This document shows, one piece after another, positions 55,641-64,000 of a stretch of DNA of 64,000 nt. A model generated the notes under the pieces. The model saw nothing but the letters and a program-made list of their open reading frames with translations. It had not been told where the DNA came from and made no database searches. The stretch comes from Adiantum capillus-veneris. Its lineage: Eukaryota > Streptophyta > Polypodiopsida > Polypodiales > Pteridaceae. The stretch covers positions 84,898,180 to 84,962,179 of the forward strand of contig CM043962.1 in the NCBI GenBank assembly GCA_014529385.2. The letters run 5' to 3'. How positions within the stretch are numbered: the first letter of the stretch is position 1; the number at the start of each line of letters is the position of its first letter. The position numbers were made by a program, and so were the translations under genes.

Positions 55641-56247
55641 GCCAGCATGATTGGCGTGTACATCTAAAGAGGGCAGAGGGGAGCCTTTCTGCCCGTGTAT
55701 TCAGAGTTGGCACTAATGTAGGAGCCAATGCATATGGAGGTTCAAAGAGGTGGAGCTCATTTGGATGCCAATGCTTGTTGGCAATTTTATTTGGGAGCCA
55801 GCTGCGCCAAAGGAATTGCTATGGCTGCTGATGAGGCTGGAAGATGTTATGCTTTTGTAAGATGCTTTCGGTAAAATGTCATCGGGAGAAGGGCATCCCC
55901 TTACACTATTCTATATTCCTAATCATTCTTAATTTATACTTGCATTGCCCAGGCTCCAATTATGTAACTACTCTTTTTACACCAGTTCTTGTCTCAACTT
56001 AATTGTCCCACCATTTTTCATGCTATTTTCTTTTGGTCAATCCACCATTTCATGATCATGCAATGCTCAACCTACCCTGCACAATTTCCTGCACGCTGCG
56101 ATGCAAAGATTATTGATTTTGGTTCATTTTTGTCCGTTTGGCCTGACATACTGGCAGCCTTAGCGTTGAACTTTGTCTTGGGTCAATCAAATGGCACCTT
56201 TTGATTGGGCTACATCTGTAAAGGACAGTAACAACACAGCCAGCTGT

Positions 56248-56300
<53 letters not shown>

Positions 56301-58788
56301 GCGCGCGCACACATCTGATTTGGCTCAAGGCAAAACATGGGCAGCCTTGGCTTCTGTATTCTATCTTACACCAATATCCCAATTTGTTCACCCAAATCAA
56401 TGACTCTACAAAATACTTCAATGGCCTTGGTTCACATTGCTCAGTGGAGACTCAAATCAACTCACCCACAACCACATCATGCTAGAGAAGGATTCCTTAA
56501 GAACTTGCAGAACTAGCCAACTTCATTACCACTCTAGATTTTCTACAAGAAAAACTTTGAATGTGGCATCAAAATACAGATGGTTTGGACCTTTTCTTGG
56601 ATAGTTGCACTCATCATTGTGTTTTTTTTTTGGGTTTTTTTGGGCTGTGCTTTTATGTAATAACTAATGTTTACTTTTTATGGATAAAATATTCGTCAAC
56701 TTAGGTCGTTTTCATCCTGGTTCCCTTCAGGCACACATCATGCAGTCATGGAATTTATTGTAAGGGCTCTAGTAATTGCTCCATCATGTATCTCAATTTT
56801 GTCCATCATCTATTTAATCCAGTAAATTGCAATCTATTGACGAATGTTCACTGTTGTTATCTTTGCTCGATTTGTGAGTCCTTTTCTAGTTTTTTTCTAT
56901 GGTTTCCTTGTTCTCAAATTTTAGTTCAAGTAGAGGCCACTTTTCAAACTGTGTATCTTATAACGTGAGTTAACCAGAGAGGATTAATTATTAATAGGTC
57001 AAAATTTATAATATATTAGAGGTGGGTAGGCTTTTTAAATAGGCCTATAGTGTAAACATAGCATGTATATTGGGGTATTATTAATAATCTCCTTGAGTGC
57101 ACTTGATATAGGGAGCTTTTGATGAGTGATTGCCCCGGGCTCCCTCCCAATCTTCTTGTGTATCAATAGCAAATATGTCCTTTCAAGATGAGGATATTTG
57201 GTATAGCTTGGTTGAGGCTTTCTTGTAATACCAATTTTCGGCAACCATCTTGAGCACATGGATTGACCTCATACAACATATTTTCTCCTTGGCTTGTTTA
57301 AGAAATTGAGATATAAGACTTTCCTTGCTTTACTACTCGTAGTAGCAGTCATCCTTGTTCTCCTTTTGGTTAATGTGCCTTTGACATCAGACATGGGCCA
57401 TCTTTTGCCAGTTTTTATACTCAATGGAGTTAAAGAGCTCCCCCATAGACCCTTTACTTTTTCCATTGGATGGCCCTCAAAAAGCTTTGCTAGCACCTCT
57501 TTCGTATACCCAAAAGGTGGGCATTTGAATTTCTATTTTAATATGCTAAGCAACTTGGTTACCTAGAACTACAAGTTGAAATTGTGTTTCTTTGTTGTGG
57601 AGGCACCCCTCAACTAAAAGGTAGGCGTCACCCGCACTATTTTAGGTCGAGAATCCCTTTACGAAAAGTGGGGCATGGGGTACATTTTAAATTTTTTGAG
57701 GGCACCCTAAATGCACCTTTACAGGGCCTATGGGGGAGCCCTCTTATGAGCTATCGAAGTTTTGCCGCTTTCCTTCTAGGTTTTCAAGGCACTTTTCACT
57801 CTCCTCAAAAGAGGTTTTTTTTGAGGGCATGTCCTCAACTTTTTCTTGGTTTTGGGCTTTTGATTGTTATTTTTAATCTATACTCTCGTTGGATGCATTT
57901 GTGTGCCCTAGGGACACGCCTTCTCTGTGGGGATGGAGCAAAAGTCTTTTTGGAAGGAGCCTAAAAATGATGAAATTCTTTCTTTAGGCTTGTTCTTACT
58001 AAGGAAAAATTACCAAAATACACCAGAAATTTGTGGAAATTCCCAAAATACTCCTCAAGTTAAATAAATTTCCAATATACCCATCATCTTTGACCAAAAA
58101 TTCCCAAAATGCCCTTCATTTCTCCAAAATTCCCAAAATACACCTGAAGTCATTGATTTCTTTGATATACTAGAGATCGTCCTTTGGTCATTTTCTCTTC
58201 CATTTAATTTATTGTTTTTTTCGATATGCTAGATTGTCCAAAGGAATACTCTTTCATTAATTCATTGATTTTTTCGATATACTAGAGATTGAGGAACACT
58301 TTTTCCAGTTGTATTTACAATAAGATGCATTGGCACTTAATACAAACATTTTCTCAATTACTTCTCTCAAAATGATCATAGAATGAAAGAGAATTGACCT
58401 ACTCTTGTTTGGATGGTGCTATAATGACTTCAATAGCATACCTAAAGGGCTTTAGGGATTAAGTGAACAATGTTTTACACCTTAAATCAATAGTAAAGCT
58501 ACCTAAGAGTTGGTATCAAGGTTTCAAGTTTTTAACCTCTTACCTTCTATCTCAAGTGGCTCACATAAGCTTACTTCAAGTTATAATAAGCTCCAACTTG
58601 AACAAGTGCTCAATGAAAAGTTACCGCTCAACGTATTTTAAATAAATTGCACAATTAGGTCCTACACATATGAAAATAGAAAATCGGTGCACAAGAGAGG
58701 AGGGTAGGGCATATAAAGCATAAGAGTTGAAGGGATGACTCTTAGAATTAAGAAGGTCAAGGATTTGGAACAAGTATGCTAGAGGGAT

Positions 58789-58860
<72 letters not shown>
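55641..58860 (+). other. TOP1 3' UTR and intergenic DNA
   Basis: The first few hundred bases should be the TOP1 3' UTR; no clear polyadenylation signal was picked out. A (CT)n run lies at 56249-56298. At 57035-57496 both strands have short frames without recognisable domains. 57990-58330 is AT-rich with reiterated CCAAAATACACC / TTCCCAAAATGCCC and GATATACTAGAGAT units. No gene supported. Confidence 0.6.

Positions 58861-58864
<4 letters not shown>
58790..58864. repeat. (GT)n(GA)n microsatellite
   Basis: Sits at the 3' end of SINE S2 and is probably its tail on the minus strand ((TC)n(AC)n). Confidence 0.9.
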
Positions 58865-58868
<4 letters not shown>

Positions 58869-58952
58869 TGTAACATTGTAGGTGCAATCCCAATAGACTT
58901 TAAAGATCTATCCGAAGAGGTCTTGAACTCAAGACCTCATGCTCAAATATAG
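58865..58952 (-). mobile_element. tRNA-derived SINE copy S2, 5'-truncated
   Basis: Minus strand: GGTCTTGAGTTCAAGACC (box B region), AAAGATC, TTGGGATTGCACCTACAATG, TTACAAAGC, then (TC)n. Box A part missing. Confidence 0.65.
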
Positions 58953-58959
58953 AGAGATA

Positions 58960-59102
58960 GAAGAAGAAGAAGAAGAAGAAGAGAATTCTAACATTGTAGG
59001 AAACTAGCCAAGAGACCTTAAAGATCTATTCGACGAGGAGAGTTGAATTCAAGACCTGTTATTCAAGAGGTAAATGGCATAGCCAATCCACCACACTTGG
59101 GT
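58960..59102 (-). mobile_element. tRNA-derived SINE copy S3
   Basis: Minus strand: box-A-like TGGTGGATTGG, then box-B-like GAATTCAACTC, AAGATCTTTAAGGTCTC and a CTTCTTCTTC tail (58960-58981). Full-length body. Confidence 0.7.
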
Positions 59103-59129
59103 GATAGAAAAGTTATACCATTTACCTCT

Positions 59130-59205
59130 TTTTATTAGCAAACGCAAACGCACACACACACGCACCCCCCGCCCCCCCACCCCCCACAACACACACACCC
59201 AATAT
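59130..59205. repeat. CA and C-rich low-complexity tract
   Basis: CACACACACGCACCCCCCGC-type sequence between SINE copies S3 and S4. No gene. Confidence 0.85.
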
Positions 59206-59325
59206 AAAGAGAACTTTAACGTCGTAGGAAACTATCCCAATTGACCTTAAATATCTATCTGATGAGAAGAGTTGAACTCTAGACCTGTTGTTCAAGAGGG
59301 AAATGGCATAACCACTCTACCACAC

Positions 59326-59330
<5 letters not shown>
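59206..59330 (-). mobile_element. tRNA-derived SINE copy S4 (best preserved)
   Basis: Minus strand carries TGGTAGAGTGG, an exact match to the RNA polymerase III box A consensus TRGYNNARNGG. 33 nt later comes AGTTCAACTC, one mismatch from box B. The order and spacing are those of a tRNA-type internal promoter. CACACG and (CT)n lie at the 5' side. Confidence 0.78.
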
Positions 59331-59370
<40 letters not shown>

Positions 59371-59372
<2 letters not shown>

Positions 59373-59477
59373 CTTGTAACATTGTAGGTACCCAAAAAAA
59401 CAAACATTTTAGGTACAATCCCAAGAGTCCTGACTCATCTATTCGAAGAGGCTTTGAACTCAACACCTTACACTCAA

Positions 59478-59487
<10 letters not shown>
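59371..59487 (-). mobile_element. tRNA-derived SINE copy S5, 5'-truncated
   Basis: Minus strand: GAGTTCAAAGCCTCTTCG, TTGGGATTGTACCT, GGGTACCTACAATGTTACAA, GCAAGC, then (TC)n (59333-59370). A (GA)n run flanks its other side (59489-59528). Confidence 0.62.
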
Positions 59488-59530
<43 letters not shown>

Positions 59531-59546
59531 TGGATGTTATGACAAC

Positions 59547-60593
59547 TCAAATATTGCTGGCTACGTTCTGCATGGATTGTTTACAATGGGCAATAGCATC
59601 TTGGATGTCTTCATGAGATCCAAACTTAACTTCACAAAGTTTTTTGTCATTAGTCACCCTCTGATCAATATCTTGCCTAATCTTACACTTAAATGCAAGA
59701 TTAACCCTCGTCTTTGCGCTAAGCAAGCTCTGCAGCTGCACTGAGAGCCTCGCCTTCTGCGGTTTAACAATAGAGCTACCTCTACTTGGAGTAGCTAATG
59801 CTTTCTCATGAAGAGGACTATCAGTAGCAGAGATGCCACTGATGCACCCACTAATTAATGGGCTTCTAGTGGAAGATCTGCTACTTTTGGGGTAGAATTT
59901 ACAGGGCTTGTGCCCATTAGCTGCAAACTCTGTAGTGGAGAGCTTGGTAGCTATGGAGCCTTCCTCAGCTTCTTGCACCCACACTCTTGCTGAAGCCTTG
60001 TTGGGGGGGCCACCATGAAAGAGAAGCTTCCATGGTGAGGGCCAGGCAAGGCCTATGCCTCTCATGATAGAGTATTGCTGGCCATCATAAGTGCTGCTGT
60101 ATTTATTGCACTTAGTTGAGTCTCTGCCATTGATGCTGCTCCTGATGTCATTGTACCTGCAAGAGACAGCTCTAGGACTACTAGAGTGTCCTTCACATTT
60201 TGGTATCAGAGCTCTAGCACTAGTAGAGTACCCTTCATAATGTGGTATCAGGGGAAAAGGAGAGGTGAATGAGCTGGAGCATGCAGGCTTACTTGCAAAT
60301 GACTGATTATCTTCATCCAAGAAAGCCTCTGCGAGGCTGCAATGGCCTCCGCGTTGGCGCCATTGCAGCCCTCTCTCGCATTCAGTTGTCGACTCCTCCG
60401 CAAGCCGCATAGAGAAGTGTGTAGGCGGCCACAGCGGCGATTGTGTGATGCCCACATTGCGAGCACTGTTGGAGGGTCTATGGAAGGCTTGAGGCTGGTC
60501 ATTTTGCTGCTGCGCTGACGTTGAGACCGTCGCATGGCCTTCATAGGCGAGCGTCAGGTCTTCATTGCGGTCATGAAGACGGTGAAGCTGCAT
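59547..60593 (-). CDS. Uncharacterised 348-codon ORF, probable host gene
   Basis: ATG at 60593 (MQLHRLHDRNEDLTLAYEGH) to a stop at 59547. Composition is hydrophilic, Ser/Ala/Arg-rich, with no membrane segment or motif I recognise. It ends LSVQLQSLLSAKTRVNLAFK...HCKQSMQNVASNI. Support for a gene: length, a TATA box 89 bp upstream and a (GA)n promoter tract. It points toward TOP1 (tail to tail). A possible intron exists: donor CAA/GTAAGC near 60292 and acceptor TCTTGCAG near 60155; using them would shift the frame. The last codons abut the SINE cluster, so the true 3' end may be displaced. The N-terminal half is GC-richer than its surroundings. Confidence 0.5.
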   Translation of the reverse strand: MQLHRLHDRNEDLTLAYEGHATVSTSAQQQNDQPQAFHRPSNSARNVGITQSPLWPPTHFSMRLAEESTTECERGLQWRQRGGHCSLAEAFLDEDNQSFASKPACSSSFTSPFPLIPHYEGYSTSARALIPKCEGHSSSPRAVSCRYNDIRSSINGRDSTKCNKYSSTYDGQQYSIMRGIGLAWPSPWKLLFHGGPPNKASARVWVQEAEEGSIATKLSTTEFAANGHKPCKFYPKSSRSSTRSPLISGCISGISATDSPLHEKALATPSRGSSIVKPQKARLSVQLQSLLSAKTRVNLAFKCKIRQDIDQRVTNDKKLCEVKFGSHEDIQDAIAHCKQSMQNVASNI

Positions 60594-60681
60594 TTGTGCA
60601 AATAGGAGCAGCTAGCTGCAGCAGCTCGTATACCTTCGTCACAACGATACATACATGCTGTCATCCAATTTAGAATGCTGC

Positions 60682-60689
60682 CTTTTATA
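60682..60689 (-). promoter_or_regulatory. TATA box of the 348-codon ORF
   Basis: Minus strand GGTATAAAAGGC, a textbook TATA box, about 90 bp upstream of the ATG. It is preceded by a (GA)n tract (60712-60734 on the + strand as CT), a common feature of plant promoters. Confidence 0.6.
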
Positions 60690-60769
60690 CCTCTATGCCG
60701 CGCGCGCACACACTCTCTCTCTCTCTCTCTCTCTCATACACACACGGTTACGCAACGTTAAAACCTTTA

Positions 60770-60827
60770 TTTTCTAGAATTAAAGTCGTCAGCTGTACAC
60801 GCTCCCTATCATCATTTTTACACTAAC

Positions 60828-60878
<51 letters not shown>

Positions 60879-61308
60879 GAATTGATAAAGTGTCATAATT
60901 CAAAGTTCTAGTTCCAAAACGTGGCTTTTACTACCTCTCATCCAAAATTCAAAATGGGTTTGGCTTTTCGGTTATACCTAGGCTTGTATATAAGGGCAAT
61001 GCTAGCTAGGGTTTTATGTGTTCCCGCTTCGGACATCTACCTTTTGTTTCTAATCCAATGTGAAATCTACTGGTGTTCTCTTTTTCCAAATCCAAGCACA
61101 CGATAGACTCTCTAGCGTAAAAATCTTGGTTAAAGGTCAATGAAACATCGGAGAGGAGAGCTCAAAATAGACAGAGCACTCCATGCTGCAAAACATGCAC
61201 TGCGCTCAGTGTGTCTCTTTATTGGCGCCTTTACTCTATGCGTAGGTAGTATTGCCACCATCCTCGTGGCATTAATAGGGAGGCACACTGAAAGAAAATC
61301 CACCTATT
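60770..61308. other. Intergenic DNA, no gene seen
   Basis: Contains (CT)n(CA)n at 60832-60878 and otherwise unassigned sequence up to the copia LTR. Confidence 0.6.
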
Positions 61309-61560
61309 TGTTACAATATATTTGGTAGTGATGTGTGTGAACACACTTAGGACTACCAGGGTACTTTTTCCTTCACTAGGAGTTTTTTTTCCCCATGCAT
61401 TGTATATATGTCTATCACTCTAGGGCTAACTTATCTTTCTATTTGCACACTAAGCAACACACTCTTTGCTCTGTGCCTTGAGCTTCTTCATCTTCTCCAA
61501 GTTGTGTGTGCGCAACCCTAATTACAACAATTGGTATCAAAGCAAGTTGCGTCCTCCCGG
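61309..61560 (+). mobile_element. Copia LTR with primer site (same family as J)
   Basis: LTR 61309-61529 (221 bp, TGTTACAATA to TTACAACA), then TTGGTATCAAAGC (61531-61543) and GTTGCGTCCTCCCGGC, as in J. Internal sequence fades by about 61620; no gag ORF. A truncated copy. Confidence 0.8.
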
Positions 61561-61942
61561 CATAGTTGCCAACATCCCCTGCTCACTTTCTACGAATTGG
61601 GTGAGCTTTGGTGTGCATTAATAGGTCGAGTAATACTTAGGGACAGCTCATAGAGGCTAGTGTGCTCAAAATTTAGATTCAGACTCATTTCGGCCTCTGT
61701 TTTCACTACATTGTAATGCATGTGAATTTTTTTCAATAATTTTTGCTTCCACTCAATGCCCTTATTCTAAGGTTTGGAGCATTTTTAAGTGTATTAATAA
61801 TTAGAGATTTGCTCAAGACAATCGGTTGGGAAATCTATATGCAAGTTATCTTAATTTTATATTTTACATCTTAAGAAATAAAAAGAAGGTTCTTAAGGCT
61901 TTATTTTTAGGAAAGTGTGTGTTCAATATTTTGTGGCTCTTG
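61561..61942 (+). other. Unassigned DNA after copia LTR
   Basis: The first 60 bp still resemble the J leader (TGCTCACTTTCT). The rest shows nothing recognisable. Confidence 0.5.
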
Positions 61943-62090
61943 CACTACAACACTACATGGAGATATCGACGTGCGTATATCGACGAAATTAGCGGGCGTC
62001 GATATACGCGTCGCAATGTGCGTCGATATACACGTGGAAAGGCTTTATTTTTCACGCGTATATTGATGCGTATAACGACGCAAAAAAATT
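61943..62090 (+). mobile_element. CACTA (En/Spm) transposon end with subterminal repeats
   Basis: Starts CACTACAACACTACATGG at 61943, matching the CACTA terminal signature. It is followed by reiterated motifs in both orientations (ATATCGACG, GTCGATATACGCGTCG, GTCGATATACACG, CGCGTATATTGATGCG). Subterminal arrays of this kind bind the element's transposase. No transposase gene and no opposite end (TTGTAGTG) were found in the window. Confidence 0.65.
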
Positions 62091-62190
62091 TGGAAAAAAA
62101 AAGCGAAACTCGCAAGCAACAAGGGCCATTTTCACCTGCGCTCTGCTCAAATCTTAGCCTCCACCTGCTGCGCAGGTATTATGCCCCCCC

Positions 62191-62215
62191 CAACCCCTCT
62201 CTCTCTCTCTCTTTC

Positions 62216-62255
<40 letters not shown>

Positions 62256-62262
62256 TGTAGAG

Positions 62263-62338
<76 letters not shown>

Positions 62339-62375
62339 TGTAGAGAGTCTCTCTCTCTCTCTCTCTCTCTCTTTC

Positions 62376-62415
<40 letters not shown>

Positions 62416-62440
62416 TGTAGAGAGAACACACGATGTAGAG

Positions 62441-62473
<33 letters not shown>

Positions 62474-62489
62474 AACACACGATGTAGAG

Positions 62490-62522
<33 letters not shown>

Positions 62523-62524
62523 AG

Positions 62525-62559
<35 letters not shown>

Positions 62560-62575
62560 AACACACGATGTAGAG

Positions 62576-62618
<43 letters not shown>

Positions 62619-62637
62619 ATCGTGTGTTCTCTCTACA

Positions 62638-62718
<81 letters not shown>

Positions 62719-62743
62719 TGTGTCTCTCTCTCTCTCTACATCG

Positions 62744-62818
<75 letters not shown>

Positions 62819-62866
62819 TCTCTCTCTCTCTCTCTACATCGTGTGTGTGTGTGTGTGTGTAGGAGG

Positions 62867-62907
<41 letters not shown>

Positions 62908-62951
62908 GTGTGTGTGTGTAGGAAAGAGAGAGAGAGAGAGAGGTGTGTGTG

Positions 62952-62989
<38 letters not shown>

Positions 62990-62994
62990 GTGTC

Positions 62995-63052
<58 letters not shown>
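62191..63052. repeat. Compound CT/CA microsatellite forming a large inverted repeat
   Basis: Units of (CT)n, TTTCCTACA, (CA)n, CGATGTAGAGAG repeat from 62200 to about 62575. From about 62615 the reverse complement (CTCTCTACATCGTGTG, (TG)n, TAGGAAAGAG, (AG)n) repeats to 63052. All long frames here are low-complexity. Confidence 0.9.
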
Positions 63053-63054
<2 letters not shown>

Positions 63055-63059
63055 AATGT

Positions 63060-63480
63060 ATGCTTAGGAAATTAAAATTAAAGAAAAATAATTAAAGAGA
63101 GAAATGAAATGAAATGTTATATTAACGACTTCGAAAGGCCAAAGTGACCTATGAGACATGAGGCAAGAAAGTTACAATGTGATGGATCTGATACAAAGTC
63201 AGAGTAAGAAGATGACAAAATAAAATATTATGGAATCCTAAACTGCTGGGTATGGACTAAACGGCTAAACCAGCTAGCTGGGATAGGTAGATCATAGGAG
63301 ATCCAGAAGCTGTCGCTGGCGGATCTCATCAATCTCCTCCATGGTCAGTAGTCTGACCGGGCGTTATGCATGTCGAGCCAAAGTGACCTAGCTAGATCCT
63401 CTGATGCAGCCTTTGTCGATGTTGTGTAGTCCTCCGCAGTCGTGGACGTCTAGATCTCCCTAGGTCAGTCTCTCGTTCGA
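63060..63480 (-). mobile_element. LINE 3' fragment of the N/I family
   Basis: The left end (TTTCATTTC, GGTCACTTTGGCC, GTCTCATAGG on the minus strand) matches the LINE 3' tail. 63360-63480 matches the LINE N region around 2200-2310 (AGATCTAGACG, CATCAGAGGATC). 5'-truncated, with GA-rich flanks on both sides. Confidence 0.75.

Positions 63481-64000
<520 letters not shown>

Noticed and set aside
55604-55831. 75-codon frame just after the last TOP1 exon
   Set aside because: It overlaps the TOP1 stop in another frame and continues into the 3' UTR; no homology recognised.
57035-57964. Gene fragments on either strand
   Set aside because: Frames are short with no domain, splice pattern or homology that I can support.
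62154-63001. Many long frames of Arg-Glu, Cys-Val or Ser-Leu repeats
   Set aside because: They are translations of CT/CA microsatellites, open in several frames at once, with no coding signal.

Overview
The window is nuclear DNA of a land plant. The strongest host signal is the 3' end of a DNA topoisomerase I gene (TOP1, + strand). Its last three coding exons are at 12315-12411, 12485-12653 and 55572-55640. They run through the active-site tyrosine motif (SKINYLDPR) to the end of the protein. The last intron (12654-55571) is 42.9 kb, and the intron before it runs off the left edge (at least 12.3 kb). Very large, repeat-filled introns plus the LINE, Ty3/gypsy and Ty1/copia families fit a fern or another large-genome vascular plant. 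The species cannot be fixed from sequence alone.

Nearly everything else is mobile DNA, and in the last intron it is nested. A LINE copy (20250-21039 and 54396-55440) is split by LTR element H (21040-54395, 5-bp duplication ATCAT). H is split by chromovirus B (22462-52283, ATACC). B is split by a 14-kb Ty3/gypsy element C (25281-39868, TCCAG) and by deleted gypsy element D (40186-49292, no duplication seen). C's right LTR holds solo LTR G (38734-39275, CCTAA). D's gag holds LTR E (42574-46776, CTTGG), which itself contains an inverted LTR-less gypsy internal region F (43002-46638). Removing the insertion plus one duplication copy rejoins the interrupted reading frame for H, B, C and E, so the order of insertion can be read directly.

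Left intron (1-12314), in order: hAT transposase pseudogene; LINE fragment; solo LTR; an ORF1-like gene split by an L1 element (5262-10980, 15-bp duplication and A-tail); LINE 3' end; tRNA-derived SINE. At 13498-20204 lie two truncated gypsy copies and a truncated copia element, left of the nest.

Right of TOP1 (55641-64000) are mostly unassigned DNA, a cluster of tRNA-like SINEs with (TC)n tails, and a 348-codon minus-strand ORF with a good TATA box (59547-60593, function unknown). Beyond it are a copia LTR, the end of a CACTA transposon, a LINE 3' fragment and about 1.8 kb of compound microsatellite.

The most unusual coding content is element C. It has a 1680-codon gag-protease ORF with four zinc knuckles, a tRNA-Asp-type primer site, and, downstream of integrase, a further decayed reading frame with a second aspartic-protease domain carrying a canonical DTGA site.
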